A DNA stretch of 64,000 nt. Origin: Methylobacter marinus A45. GTDB taxonomy: Bacteria > Pseudomonadota > Gammaproteobacteria > Methylococcales > Methylomonadaceae. This document shows positions 19,672-29,133 of the stretch, piece by piece. The translations under genes and the position numbers were made by a program. Each line of letters begins with the position of its first letter. The first letter of the stretch is position 1. The notes below the pieces were generated by a model, which was given only the letters and a program-made list of their open reading frames with translations, had not been told where the DNA came from and ran no database searches. Location: the NCBI RefSeq assembly GCF_000383855.1, contig NZ_KB912877.1, forward strand, positions 3,797,804 through 3,861,803. Reading direction: 5' to 3'.

Positions 19672-21351
19672 ATGAACACACCCTTTCAGTTCTGGACGCC
19701 GGCAAAACAAATAGATTTTCCCAATCACTCGGGCATGCAGGCGGCCCTCGAAGCGCAGTGGAATATCAACCTGAACGGATTCACGCAACAGGGCATCACC
19801 GGCAACCCGTGGAACTCGACCAATGCAACGGGCATCAGCAATTACTTCAACCCGCTGGATACGGCCATCCCGCAGGGCGCAACGGTGGCGAATATCACCT
19901 GGAGCGCCTTTCCCGGCCGCATCGGTTTCTATTTCCCGCAACTTTCGGATCAGGAGCAGCTGGCCCTCGCCGATACCGGCTACCAGACCAATAAACAGAG
20001 CTTTCCGCCGATTACCAAAGACCCGTGCACCGGGCAGAGCGAAAATTTGCCCTATGGGCCTTACGGACCGCGCGGCTGGCAGGATGAATACTGCGAGTGG
20101 AGCGTTACCCGCAACGCCCAGGGCAAGATCATTCGCGTCGATTTCGTCTGCGAGAATCCGGAATACTGGAATTCCTTATGGATGATCGATCCGAACAGAG
20201 TGCTAGAGCTGTATCAAAGCACTCTCGGTAAGCCGCAAATCCGGATTGAGGACCTTTATCTCTATGACAAGGACAACAAAGTGGTCATCGATCCCTCGAC
20301 CGGCCGGCCGGGCTACAATCCGCTCAACAAATGGAATTCGGGCACCGATTCGAGCGATTCGGCCGGCGGCGCGATGCACCTGACCAGCACCCCCAACACT
20401 TTGCAAACGGAGATCGGCCTGGCCTCCGCCGCGACGCTCCAGCGCAAAATCGGCAACAATGACCCTAACGCTCTGATTTGCTGCGCCCAGTACGGCCAGC
20501 CCCACAGAAACAGCGATCCCCACATCGGGCAGACGACGAACAAGTTGGTGTCGTTCGGTAACGCCGTGACGCTGACCAATCCGCCGGGGCTTTATATTCA
20601 GATGCCGGACTTCAGCAGTTATCGAACGCCGGACGGTACCGACCCGGCCGCTTTCTGGACCATTATGCGCGGGACGAAAACCCTGAATGGGGAGAACGGC
20701 CAGTTGCCCGGCAATTTCATCCTGCACGCGACCTATGCGGTGCCGCCGGACAAAGGCTACACTGTGTCGGACATCACGATCAACAATCAGCCAATCCAGT
20801 GGGGCGGCCAGATCGCCCGCACGTTTCTGATGCAGATAGTGGCGACCGCCATCGATAAAGCCTCGCCGCCGGCGCTGGACTGCGTGGGCCCGACTTCCGG
20901 CAGCGATACCCTGGCGCAACCGCTGCAGCTGTTCCATGCCGAGATCTTCAGGGCCATGGCGTACCGCCCGGTCGCCAATCCCGTTAACCAGGCCATGACG
21001 CTCATCAGCAACAGCACCCTGATTGCGCCGTTTGTCAGGCAAGGCGCCTTAAAAGTACCGATGGTGTTGACCGGCGCCACGGTACAGCCAGGTAACCGAC
21101 TGCCGGCCGTCAGTATTACGGGCGACGGCGTGACAGCGATGGCCATCGGCAGTACTTCCTCGATCAACTACGCGGTGCCGGGCAACTCCTATCCGTCAGA
21201 GGCAACTGCCATGCTGCTCGAGGTCAGTGTGGCAAGCAATGCCACGCCCGGACTGCGCGGTCTGCATCTCACCAATTACGGCCAGCCCCAGGGCGCGGCC
21301 ATGCCGGCGCTTATCAATGTCGTGGCGGCCGGCGCGATTCAGACACAATGA
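19672..21351 (+). CDS. Large protein of unknown function, first of a two-gene unit
   Basis: A 559-residue protein I do not recognise. It starts MNTPFQFWTPAKQIDFPN with no evident signal peptide. It is rich in Asn, Pro, Gly, Trp and Tyr, with several Cys (PCTGQ near 117; EYCEW; ICCAQYGQPHRNSDPHIGQ near 265). The last 110 residues look like a beta-sandwich domain. An AGAGATCACC stretch precedes the ATG. It ends 9 bp before the next gene, which encodes a secreted CxxCH protein, so the two are probably one functional unit. It may be exported by an unusual route or remain in the cytoplasm; the sequence does not decide. Confidence 0.65.
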   Translation: MNTPFQFWTPAKQIDFPNHSGMQAALEAQWNINLNGFTQQGITGNPWNSTNATGISNYFNPLDTAIPQGATVANITWSAFPGRIGFYFPQLSDQEQLALADTGYQTNKQSFPPITKDPCTGQSENLPYGPYGPRGWQDEYCEWSVTRNAQGKIIRVDFVCENPEYWNSLWMIDPNRVLELYQSTLGKPQIRIEDLYLYDKDNKVVIDPSTGRPGYNPLNKWNSGTDSSDSAGGAMHLTSTPNTLQTEIGLASAATLQRKIGNNDPNALICCAQYGQPHRNSDPHIGQTTNKLVSFGNAVTLTNPPGLYIQMPDFSSYRTPDGTDPAAFWTIMRGTKTLNGENGQLPGNFILHATYAVPPDKGYTVSDITINNQPIQWGGQIARTFLMQIVATAIDKASPPALDCVGPTSGSDTLAQPLQLFHAEIFRAMAYRPVANPVNQAMTLISNSTLIAPFVRQGALKVPMVLTGATVQPGNRLPAVSITGDGVTAMAIGSTSSINYAVPGNSYPSEATAMLLEVSVASNATPGLRGLHLTNYGQPQGAAMPALINVVAAGAIQTQ

Positions 21352-21360
21352 GGGCAAGCT

Positions 21361-22839
21361 ATGATGTTTAGCGGAAAGAGAGTGTTATGCCGTAACGCGG
21401 GGAGGGCGGCTGCTGCCGGTCTGATTGCCGGTTTGACGGTGTGCCTGGAGGCCACTGCCTTGCCGGAGCAGCCAGGCGCCCGTTCCCCGGCGCTGGCGAC
21501 TTTTAACTGCGGCCTGCTGAAGGTGCCGTTTGTTTCGTCCGTGCCGGGCGACGCGCCGATCCTGAGCAATCAGTTGGATGCCGACTGTTTCGCCTGGTGG
21601 CAATTGATTACCCTGAACTGGCCGACTGTGCAGGGGGCCGGGTTCGGCGATCCCGGCGACCTGAACCCGGTGCAATGGGAAACCTATATGCCCAGGGAAC
21701 TGCTCTTTCAGCCGGGCGGCGCCAAGCCCCCGGCCTGGGGCACGCAGCCTGTGATTCCCCCGGATTGCCAAACACAGGCGGGGATCACGGCGGAGCAGGC
21801 CGGCTCGATGCGCCTGTTCCGTGCCACGTCGAAGTTCACCAGCAAGTTCGCCACCGAGTTCGATTTTCCGGACAGCATCGACGAAGCCTTTCCGACCCAG
21901 GCTCCCAGCTGGCTGGGCGCGCAAAACGGCACCAATGTCTGGTACGAAGTGCGCATCAATCAGGACGAATACAATTATGTGTACAGCAACCAGTTCTATA
22001 ACGCTGACCGGCAGGCCGCCTGGGTGAATGACGGCAACGGACAGCCTATTGTTTTGCCGAAAGGGTCCTTGCAGTCGGGCGGGCCGACCGGGGCTATCGA
22101 GCTCAAGGCGGCCTGGATGGAGGTGACTGATCCGTCCAATAGCAAATGGCAACGCTATAAGCTGACTCCCGCCGTGGTCGTCGATACGGCCAGCAATACC
22201 TGCCGCTCGACCACGGTGGCGCTGGTCGGTTTTCATATCCTTCACAAGACACAGAGTCAGCCGACCTGGATCTGGTCCACTTTCGAGCATGTCGATAATG
22301 TGCCGGGGTCCTCAAACTCGAGCGGGGCGTATAATTTCTATAACGCTAACTGCCAGACGCGGCAACTGTCGGTGTCGCCGAGCTGTTTGCCCAGCGGCAA
22401 AACCTCGCCGGTAACGGTAAGTTGCCAACCCAATCAGCCGCCGCCCTATTATCTGGGCCAGGGCTGCCCCGGTCCCGTGCCGGTCCAGGTGACGCGGGTC
22501 GTGCCGATCGATAGCGATGCCCGGAATGCCAATGCCATCGCTCAAAAAGCCATTGCCGGGGCCTTCCCGCAATCGGTCTGGCGCAATTATCAGTTGGTCA
22601 ACGTAATCTGGTCGACCTCGCCGATCCAGGACCCCGCAAAACCCGAGAAAGTGCCCCATCAGCTCGCCAGCATGTTGCCCACGGTGAAGGTCGCCAATGT
22701 GACGCTCGAGACCTATGCGCAGAACCTGACCTGCACGGATTGCCACCGCTTTGCCGCCATCGCGCCGACGGCAGGAAATCCCAATCCGCCCTGGGACGCC
22801 GACTTCAGTTTTGAAATCGGTTCGGCAAGCCATCCGTGA
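21361..22839 (+). CDS. Secreted CxxCH-containing protein of unknown function
   Basis: A 492-residue protein with a signal-like N-terminus (AGRAAAAGLIAGLTVCLEATA). A single heme-binding motif CTDCH lies near residue 458, 35 residues from the C-terminus. The body is rich in Trp, Asn and Gln (WWQLITLNWP near 79; TWIWSTFEHVDNVPGSSNSSG near 302). CxxCH plus an export signal suggests one covalently bound c-type heme in the periplasm. No axial ligand can be named with certainty. It follows the 559-residue gene by 9 bp. A hairpin with a 10-bp perfect stem follows at 22846. The family is not one I can name. Confidence 0.7.
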   Translation: MMFSGKRVLCRNAGRAAAAGLIAGLTVCLEATALPEQPGARSPALATFNCGLLKVPFVSSVPGDAPILSNQLDADCFAWWQLITLNWPTVQGAGFGDPGDLNPVQWETYMPRELLFQPGGAKPPAWGTQPVIPPDCQTQAGITAEQAGSMRLFRATSKFTSKFATEFDFPDSIDEAFPTQAPSWLGAQNGTNVWYEVRINQDEYNYVYSNQFYNADRQAAWVNDGNGQPIVLPKGSLQSGGPTGAIELKAAWMEVTDPSNSKWQRYKLTPAVVVDTASNTCRSTTVALVGFHILHKTQSQPTWIWSTFEHVDNVPGSSNSSGAYNFYNANCQTRQLSVSPSCLPSGKTSPVTVSCQPNQPPPYYLGQGCPGPVPVQVTRVVPIDSDARNANAIAQKAIAGAFPQSVWRNYQLVNVIWSTSPIQDPAKPEKVPHQLASMLPTVKVANVTLETYAQNLTCTDCHRFAAIAPTAGNPNPPWDADFSFEIGSASHP

Positions 22840-22845
22840 CGGCAG

Positions 22846-22872
22846 TCCGGAGGATGGCGCGTATCCTCCGGA
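22846..22872 (+). terminator. Hairpin after the CxxCH gene
   Basis: A perfect 10-bp stem (TCCGGAGGAT / ATCCTCCGGA) with a 7-nt loop, 6 bp after the stop codon. The following ACATTTCGG is only a weak U-tract. Confidence 0.55.
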
Positions 22873-22975
22873 CATTTCGGTCAAGCCTCCGGCGTGAACG
22901 CCGTATCACGCTGCGCGCTTCTGTGGATGTTCAGATAGCGGGCAGGCCGCCTGGGTTAAGCCGTTCGCGGTGATG

Positions 22976-23014
22976 CCTTCGGCAAGCTCAAGCAAGTCTT
23001 GCCGAAGGTGTTTT
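22976..23014. terminator. Hairpin with T-rich tail
   Basis: An 11-bp stem (CCTTCGGCAAG / CTTGCCGAAGG) with an 11-nt loop, followed by TGTTTTGC. It could serve as a second terminator for the 19672-22839 unit. Confidence 0.5.
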
Positions 23015-23067
23015 GCTTAGGAACGCGCATAAAATAACTTCCCCAAGTGCGCGGATGAGTTTCCTAT

Positions 23068-23150
23068 GTAGGTGCGAATTCATTCGCACAGTACGAATAC
23101 CCTGAAGGGCACAAGTACCATAGGGCATAAATGAATTCGCACCTACAATT
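23068..23150. repeat. Interspersed TGTAGGTGCGAA element
   Basis: The best-preserved copy of the family. The left part is TGTAGGTGCGAATTCATTCG, the core carries GAATACCC and AGGGCA(CA/TA), and the right end is GAATTCGCACCTACA. The ends are inverted repeats of each other, so the whole unit can fold. Length and layout recall non-autonomous palindromic elements. Confidence 0.75.
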
Positions 23151-23187
23151 CCCTGATTTATTCCATGCCCATTACTTACCGGAAAGT

Positions 23188-23565
23188 TCAGTCCTTTACG
23201 GGCGTTCCATATCCGGGATGAATCGACGATTCGTAGCTGAATATGGCCGGATTGTATGCCTTGTTCACATACTCGACATTCCACTCGGCCGTCTGTTCAG
23301 TGCCCGAATGCCGGTAACTGTGTATGGCCGGACCATAAGCGCGGCTGACATAGATCAGTTTCGGTTTGATAGAAAGTTCCCCGGCCAGCCTGCTCAGGTA
23401 GCTGTAGATATTGTGATTGATTGAACGGGATTGATAGATCAGCCGCGGACCGCTTTGGCTGTGGGAATCGACATTCGCGCCGGCCTTCATCGGCATAAGG
23501 CACGCCATGAAACCGGCGGCCGCAAACAAGAGCCCATGTACTGCTTTTAGTTTTAGTGTTTTCAT
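23188..23565 (-). CDS. Small secreted protein with internal Tyr-rich repeats
   Basis: A 125-residue protein. The ATG at 23565 follows a GAGGAGAGTAGAA box and opens a signal peptide (LLFAAAGFMACLMPMKAGA, cleavage about residue 31). The mature part has three related segments: LIYQSRSINHNIYSYLS, LIYVSRAYGPAIHSYRH and VEYVNKAYNPAIFSYES, i.e. a Y-S/N-R/K-A-Y-x-P-A-I-x-S-Y pattern. I do not know the family. The repeats suggest a short self-associating or binding module at the envelope. It is convergent with the element at 23068. Confidence 0.65.
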   Translation of the reverse strand: MKTLKLKAVHGLLFAAAGFMACLMPMKAGANVDSHSQSGPRLIYQSRSINHNIYSYLSRLAGELSIKPKLIYVSRAYGPAIHSYRHSGTEQTAEWNVEYVNKAYNPAIFSYESSIHPGYGTPVKD

Positions 23566-23863
23566 TTCTACTCTCCTCACAGTGGAGATAATTAAGATCA
23601 TTTGTCTGGGCGTTAGTTCGTGAATTCAGCCAGAAAAGCCAGGTGTGACGCGGCCTGTGGCGCATCCGTGAATGCTTCGTGAACGACCCGAACCGCTTTC
23701 CCGCGCGTCGTGCCGCTTAGGCGCCCGCAGGCTGGTTAACGTCGGCTTTTCGCCCGGCAATGCCGTAAGACATTTTTTGAGCAATTGCCCGCTCCCTCGG
23801 GTCGTATATCAAAAGTATTCTGTTAGACTCTATGACTGCCGCATAAGCTACCGGAGATTGCAC

Positions 23864-24886
23864 ATGAGTATTCAAAGCGAATTACAAGCCACTATTGCCG
23901 ATATGGTGGCCGAAGGAAAAGGCATACTGGCCGCCGATGAGAGCTTGCCGACCATCGCCAAGCGCTTCAAGGCGGTCAATGTGGAATCGACCGAGGAGAA
24001 CCGCCGCGCCTACCGCGCGCTGTTGCTGACCACGCAGGGACTGGGTGAATTCATCAGCGGCGTGATCCTGTTTGAAGAAACGCTGGGCCAGAAAACCGCC
24101 GATGGAAAGCCGCTGCCGCAGGCGGCGGCCGAGCAGGGCATCGTGCCCGGCATCAAGGTCGACAAAGGCACGATTGCGTTGGCCAATGCGCCGGGTGATC
24201 TGATCACGCAAGGCCTGGACGGCCTGGCCGACCGGCTGACAGGCTACAAGGAGCAGGGCGCGCGCTTCGCCAAGTGGCGCGAGGTTTACAACGTCGCCGG
24301 CCACAACCCGACGGCGCTGGGCATCAAGGCCAATGCCGAGGTGCTGGCCCGTTACGCGGCCATCTGCCAGTCGCTGGGCATCGTGCCCATCGTGGAGCCG
24401 GAAGTGCTGCTGGACGGCGACCACACCATCGAACGTTGCTTTGAAGTCACCGAAGCCGTTCAGCACGCGGTTTTCCACGCCCTGTACCGGCATCGCGTGG
24501 CGCTGGAATACATCGTGCTGAAACCGAGCATGGTGCTGCCGGGCAAGGACGCGCCGAACAAGGCCGGTCCCGAGGAAATCGCCGAGCAAACGCTGAAGCA
24601 GCTGCGCCGGACCGTGCCGGCGGCCGTGCCCGGAATAAATTTTCTGTCCGGCGGCCAGACGCCCGAACAAGCGACAGCCAATCTGAACGCAATCAATACG
24701 CTGGCCGGCAATGCGCCCTGGCAGTTGAGCTTTTCCTACGCACGGGCCTTGCAGGAACCAGTATTGAAGACCTGGCAGGGCAAGGATGAAAATATACAGG
24801 CGGCGCAACAGGCGCTTTACAGGCGCGCGAAGCTGAACGGCGCGGCTCGTACCGGCAGCTATACGCCCGAGATGGAAAAGGATTAG
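23864..24886 (+). CDS. Class I fructose-bisphosphate aldolase
   Basis: A 340-residue class I aldolase, Schiff-base type, converting fructose 1,6-bisphosphate to dihydroxyacetone phosphate and glyceraldehyde 3-phosphate. The start is at 23864, behind CCGGAGATTGCAC, because it gives the family's opening (LQATIADMVAEGKGILAADES). A frame extending 192 bp upstream is not protein-like. Key segments: ADES near 27, VPGIKVDKG near 100, PEVLLDGDH near 180, the Schiff-base Lys in VLKPSMVLPG near 222, and FLSGGQ near 264. It lies 180 bp upstream of ackA-xfp, in the same direction. In methanotrophs the enzyme serves the ribulose monophosphate cycle or glycolysis. Confidence 0.93.
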   Translation: MSIQSELQATIADMVAEGKGILAADESLPTIAKRFKAVNVESTEENRRAYRALLLTTQGLGEFISGVILFEETLGQKTADGKPLPQAAAEQGIVPGIKVDKGTIALANAPGDLITQGLDGLADRLTGYKEQGARFAKWREVYNVAGHNPTALGIKANAEVLARYAAICQSLGIVPIVEPEVLLDGDHTIERCFEVTEAVQHAVFHALYRHRVALEYIVLKPSMVLPGKDAPNKAGPEEIAEQTLKQLRRTVPAAVPGINFLSGGQTPEQATANLNAINTLAGNAPWQLSFSYARALQEPVLKTWQGKDENIQAAQQALYRRAKLNGAARTGSYTPEMEKD

Positions 24887-24896
24887 CGGCTGGAAC

Positions 24897-25030
24897 TGTA
24901 GGGGCGAATTTATTTATGCCCTCTGGGTACTTGTGCCCTTTAGGGTATTCGCCTTGGGCGGCTACCAAAAGTAGTCGCTCTAGGCGAAGCCGCCCCACAA
25001 CAAACCCGTAGGAGCGACCGGTTGGTCGCC
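24897..25030. repeat. Composite palindromic repeats between aldolase and ackA
   Basis: This gap contains a GTAGGGGCGAATTTATT segment, the GGGTACTTGTGCCCTTTAGGGTATTCG core of the interspersed family, and a TAGTCGCTCTAGGCG hairpin. It ends with a GTAGGAGCGACCGGTTGGTCGCC palindrome at 25009-25030. These elements are host-type noncoding repeats. Confidence 0.6.
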
Positions 25031-25065
25031 CAGTGTTCTCAAAACAAATAATAAAAGAGCGCCCT

Positions 25066-26235
25066 ATGCAAGAAGCGATAATCGTCATCAATGCCGGCTC
25101 ATCGAGCATCAAGTTCGCGATTTTTGCCGCCGACGGCAGCCGGCATCCCGAGGCGCTGTATCGGGGGCAGATTGCCGGCATCGGCAGCGAGGCGCAATTC
25201 AAGGTCCAGGGTACCAGCCGCGCGCTGCCGATACAGGATCATCAGGAGGCCTTGCGTGTGCTGCTGGACTGGCTGGACGAGCATGACAACGATTTGCAGG
25301 TGCTGGCGGTCGGGCATCGCATCGTGCATGGCGGCAGCGGTTATATCCGCCCGGCGCTGATCGATGAGGCCGTGCTGGCCGATCTCGAAGCGCTGGTTCC
25401 GCTGGCGCCGCTGCATCAGCCGCATAACCTGAGCGCCGTCCGCGGCTTGCGGAGGCTGTATCCCGAGATGAGGCAGGTGGCCTGTTTCGACACGGCCTTC
25501 CACCATACCATTCCCGAAGTCGCCCACACCTTCGCGCTGCCGAAATCGCTGTACCGGGAAGGCGTGCGCCGTTACGGTTTTCATGGCTTGTCCTACGAAT
25601 ACATCATCGATGCCCTGCCGGCGTATTCGGATGCCGAGGCCGACGGGCGCGTGGTGATCGCGCATTTGGGGCAGGGCGCCAGTCTGTGCGCGGTCAGGCA
25701 GCGGCAAAGCATCGCCACGACCATGACCTTCACGCCGCTGGACGGCCTGCCGATGGGCACGCGCTGCGGCTCCATCGATCCGGCGGTGGTGCTGTACCTG
25801 CTGCGGGAAAAACACATGACGGTCGATGCCGTTTCGGACCTGCTGCATTATCAGTCCGGCCTGGCCGGCCTGTCCGGCATCAGCGGCGACATGAAAACCC
25901 TGCTCGGCAGCGACCAGGCCGATGCCCGCAAGGCCATCGAGGTCTTCGTCTACCATATCCGCCGCGAACTGGGATCCCTGGCCGCCGCGCTGGGGGGGCT
26001 GGATACGCTGGTTTTCACCGCCGGCATCGGCGAACGGGCGGCCGTGATCCGCGAAAAAATCTGCAGCGCCGCCGCCTGGCTCGGCATCGATATCGATCCG
26101 GAAGCCAATCGCGACAACGCGGCGCAAATCAGCAGCGCGAAAAGCCGTGTTTCGGTCTGGGTGATTCCAACCAACGAAGAACAGATCATCGCTTACCACA
26201 CCTATACATTAACCATTGGAGATCATAATGACTAG
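25066..26235 (+). CDS. ackA: Acetate kinase
   Basis: A 389-residue acetate kinase (acetyl phosphate + ADP to acetate + ATP, cytosolic). The N-terminal phosphate loop [12 protein letters not shown] is at residues 6-17. The catalytic region has HRIVHGG near 85, ACFDTAFH near 138, [12 protein letters not shown] near 166, HLGQGAS near 197 and FTAGIGERA near 320. The start at 25066 is used because the frame upstream has no ribosome site. Its last 8 bp overlap the phosphoketolase start, and the xfp ribosome site (GGAG) lies inside ackA, so both are translated from one mRNA. Together they turn sugar phosphates into acetate and ATP. Confidence 0.95.
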   Translation: MQEAIIVINAGSSSIKFAIFAADGSRHPEALYRGQIAGIGSEAQFKVQGTSRALPIQDHQEALRVLLDWLDEHDNDLQVLAVGHRIVHGGSGYIRPALIDEAVLADLEALVPLAPLHQPHNLSAVRGLRRLYPEMRQVACFDTAFHHTIPEVAHTFALPKSLYREGVRRYGFHGLSYEYIIDALPAYSDAEADGRVVIAHLGQGASLCAVRQRQSIATTMTFTPLDGLPMGTRCGSIDPAVVLYLLREKHMTVDAVSDLLHYQSGLAGLSGISGDMKTLLGSDQADARKAIEVFVYHIRRELGSLAAALGGLDTLVFTAGIGERAAVIREKICSAAAWLGIDIDPEANRDNAAQISSAKSRVSVWVIPTNEEQIIAYHTYTLTIGDHND

Positions 26236-28612
26236 CCATCAGGAACCATCGGCATTGCCTCTTTCCGAGCAAGAACTCGAGCGCATCAATGCTTATTGGC
26301 GCGCGGCGAACTATCTATCGGTAGGACAGATTTACCTGCTCGACAATCCGCTGCTCAAGGAGCCGTTGCAACTGGAACATGTGAAGCCAAGGTTGTTGGG
26401 GCACTGGGGCACCACGCCCGGCCTGAATTTCATTTATGTGCACTTCAATCGCGTGATCAAGGCGCGCGACCTCAACGTCATTTATATCGCGGGCCCCGGC
26501 CACGGCGGTCCGGGCCTGGTCGCCAACACCTATCTGGAAGGGACCTACAGCGAGTTCTATCCCAACGTCTCCAAAGACGCCGAAGGCATGCAGAACCTGT
26601 TCAAGCAGTTCTCGTTTCCGGGCGGCATTCCGAGCCATGTCGCGCCGGAAACGCCGGGCTCCATCCATGAGGGCGGTGAACTCGGCTATGCGTTGTCCCA
26701 CGCCTACGGGGCGGCGTTTGATAATCCCGACCTGCTGGTGTGCTGCGTGATCGGCGACGGCGAGGCGGAAACCGGGCCGCTGGCGACCAGTTGGCACTCC
26801 AACAAGTTTTTGAATCCCGAGCGCGACGGTGCAGTATTGCCGATTCTGCATCTGAACGGCTACAAGATCGCCAATCCCAGCTTTCTGGCGCGCATCGATA
26901 ATGACGAACTATGCGCCCTGTTCACCGGCTACGGCTACAAGCCCCATTTCGTCGAGGGCGACGAGCCGGAAATCATGCATCAGATGATGGCGGCCACGCT
27001 CGATGTCATGCTTGAGGAAATCGCCGCCATCCAGCGAGACGCGCGCACCAACGGCTACTCCGAGCGCCCGCGCTGGCCGATGCTGATTCTGAGAACCCCG
27101 AAAGGCTGGACCGGTCCGGAAGTGGTCGACGGCTTGCCGGTCGAGAATACGTGGCGTTCGCACCAGGTCCCGCTTTCCAGGATCGGCGATAACCCCGAGC
27201 ACTTGAAAATGCTGGAACAGTGGATGCTCAGCTATAAGCCGGAAGAGCTGTTCGATGAAAACGGCACGCTGATTCAGGAACTGGCGGAACTGGCCCCGAT
27301 AGGCGAGCGGCGCATGGGCGCCAATCCGCATGCCAACGGCGGCCTGTTGCTGCGGGATTTGAGAATGCCGGATTTTCGCGACTATGCCGTGGAGGTGAAG
27401 AATCCTGGCACCGAATCGGCCGAATCGGTGCGCGTGATGGGCCAGTTTCTCAGGGACATCCTGGAGGACAACAAGGATCAGCGCAATTTCCGGATCATGG
27501 GGCCTGATGAGACCGCGTCAAACCGGCTCGGCGCGGTGTACGAGGCGACCGACAAAGCGTTCACCGGCGAGATTTATGATACTGACGAACATCTGTCGAA
27601 GGACGGCAGGATTATGGAAGTGCTCAGCGAGCATCAGTGCCAGGGCTGGCTGGAAGGCTATCTGCTGACCGGACGTCATGGTCTGTTTTCCTGCTACGAG
27701 GCGTTTATCCATATCATCGATTCGATGTTCAACCAGCACGCCAAATGGCTCAAGGTCACCAAGGACATTCCATGGCGCCGCTCCATCGCCTCGCTGAACT
27801 ACCTGCTGACCTCACACGTCTGGCGCCAGGACCACAACGGCTTCAGCCATCAGGACCCGGGCTTTATCGACCATGTGGTCAACAAGAAGGCCGAGGTGAT
27901 CCGCGTCTACCTGCCGCCCGACGCCAATACCCTGCTGTGGGTGACCGATCACTGTCTGCGCAGCCGCAACCGGGTCAACGTCATCGTGGCCGGCAAGCAG
28001 CCGCAACTGCAGTATCTGGATATGAGCGCGGCCATCAAGCATTGCACGGCCGGCATCGGCATCTGGGAATGGGCCAGCAACGACCGCAACGACGAGGCCG
28101 ATGTCGTGATGGCCTGCGCCGGCGATATCCCGACGCTGGAAACGCTGGCCGCGGTGACGCTGTTGCGTGAGTTTTTTCCTGAACTGAAAATCCGCGTCGT
28201 CAATGTCGTCAACCTGATGCGACTGCAGCCGACCACGGAGCATCCGCACGGCCTGTCGGACAAGGATTTCGATTCGTTGTTTACCGATAATAAGCCGATC
28301 ATCTTCGCCTATCATGGCTACCCCTGGCTGATCCACCGCCTGACGTATCGCCGGACCAACCATGAAAACCTGCATGTGCGCGGCTACAAGGAAGAGGGCA
28401 CGACCACGACACCGTTCGATATGGTCGTGCTCAATGACCTGGACCGCTTCCATCTGGTCATCGACGTCATCGACCGGGTGCCGAAACTGCGCTATGTCGG
28501 CGCTCACGTCAAGCAGATCATGCGCGACAAGCTGATCGAACATAAGGAATACATCATCGAGCATGGCGAGGACATGCCGGAGGTGCGCGATTGGGCCTGG
28601 CCGGCCGGATGA
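26228..28612 (+). CDS. xfp: Xylulose-5-phosphate/fructose-6-phosphate phosphoketolase
   Basis: A 794-residue thiamine-diphosphate enzyme that splits xylulose 5-phosphate (and often fructose 6-phosphate) to acetyl phosphate plus an aldose phosphate. Visible motifs include [11 protein letters not shown] near 54, AGPGHGGPG near 90, [16 protein letters not shown] near 135, GDGEAETGP near 177 (ThDP/Mg site) and [14 protein letters not shown] near 580. The start ATG follows GGAGATCATA. Acetyl phosphate feeds the overlapping ackA. This carbon-conserving phosphoketolase route is known in type I methanotrophs and bifidobacteria. The 3' end is duplicated downstream (28738 and 28944), but the functional copy is complete. 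Confidence 0.96.
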   Translation: MTSHQEPSALPLSEQELERINAYWRAANYLSVGQIYLLDNPLLKEPLQLEHVKPRLLGHWGTTPGLNFIYVHFNRVIKARDLNVIYIAGPGHGGPGLVANTYLEGTYSEFYPNVSKDAEGMQNLFKQFSFPGGIPSHVAPETPGSIHEGGELGYALSHAYGAAFDNPDLLVCCVIGDGEAETGPLATSWHSNKFLNPERDGAVLPILHLNGYKIANPSFLARIDNDELCALFTGYGYKPHFVEGDEPEIMHQMMAATLDVMLEEIAAIQRDARTNGYSERPRWPMLILRTPKGWTGPEVVDGLPVENTWRSHQVPLSRIGDNPEHLKMLEQWMLSYKPEELFDENGTLIQELAELAPIGERRMGANPHANGGLLLRDLRMPDFRDYAVEVKNPGTESAESVRVMGQFLRDILEDNKDQRNFRIMGPDETASNRLGAVYEATDKAFTGEIYDTDEHLSKDGRIMEVLSEHQCQGWLEGYLLTGRHGLFSCYEAFIHIIDSMFNQHAKWLKVTKDIPWRRSIASLNYLLTSHVWRQDHNGFSHQDPGFIDHVVNKKAEVIRVYLPPDANTLLWVTDHCLRSRNRVNVIVAGKQPQLQYLDMSAAIKHCTAGIGIWEWASNDRNDEADVVMACAGDIPTLETLAAVTLLREFFPELKIRVVNVVNLMRLQPTTEHPHGLSDKDFDSLFTDNKPIIFAYHGYPWLIHRLTYRRTNHENLHVRGYKEEGTTTTPFDMVVLNDLDRFHLVIDVIDRVPKLRYVGAHVKQIMRDKLIEHKEYIIEHGEDMPEVRDWAWPAG

Positions 28613-29122
28613 ATATGGGTACCGATAATGTGTAGGTCGGGTTAGCGTAGCGTAACCCGACGCACCGGAGTTGCAAATGTCGGGTTACGCTGCGCTAACC
28701 CGACCTACTGATCATCAAGCTGTTGACCATCGGCGTGCTGATCGAACATAAGGAATACATCATCGAGCATGGCGAGGATATGCCGGAGATACGTGATTGG
28801 GCCTGGCCGGCCGGATGAATATGGGTACCGATAATGTGTAGGTCGGGTTAGCGTAGCGTAACCCGACGCACCGGAGTTGCAAATGTCGGGTTACGCTGCG
28901 CTAACCCGACCTACTGATCATCAAGCTGTTGACCATCGGCGTGCTGATCGAGCATAAGGAATACATCATCGAGCATGGCGAGTACATGCCGGAGGTGCGC
29001 GATTAGGCCTGGCCGGCCGGATGAATATGGGTACCGATAATGTGTAGGTCGGGTTAGCGTAGCGTAACCCGACGCACCGGAGTTGCAAATGTCGGGTTAC
29101 GCTGCGCTAACCCGACCTACTA
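28532..29122. repeat. 206-bp tandem array: xfp 3' end plus palindromic element
   Basis: Three consecutive units start at 28532, 28738 and 28944, exactly 206 bp apart; the last is cut after about 179 bp. Each unit contains the last 27 codons of xfp including TGA, a 77-bp palindromic element, and in the first two units a fragment similar to the 5' end of the next gene. In the third unit a Trp codon has become TAG. The units contain no full gene. They fill the 521 bp between xfp and 29134. Confidence 0.9.
28632..28708. repeat. GTAGGTCGGGTTAGCG palindromic element (three copies)
   Basis: A 77-bp element with long inverted arms: GTAGGTCGGGTTAGCG at the left, its complement at the right, and an inner GTAACCCGAC / GTCGGGTTAC pair. 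Further copies lie at 28838-28914 and 29044-29120 within the tandem array. The first copy could act as the xfp terminator or as an mRNA-stabilising hairpin. Confidence 0.8.
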
Positions 29123-29133
29123 AACACCAACTT

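Noticed and set aside
25099-26199. Minus-strand frame of 366 codons opposite ackA
   Set aside because: Shadow of a highly conserved enzyme gene.
28532-29122. CRISPR-like array
   Set aside because: The units are 206 bp, adjacent without spacers, and contain a gene end and a palindromic element.
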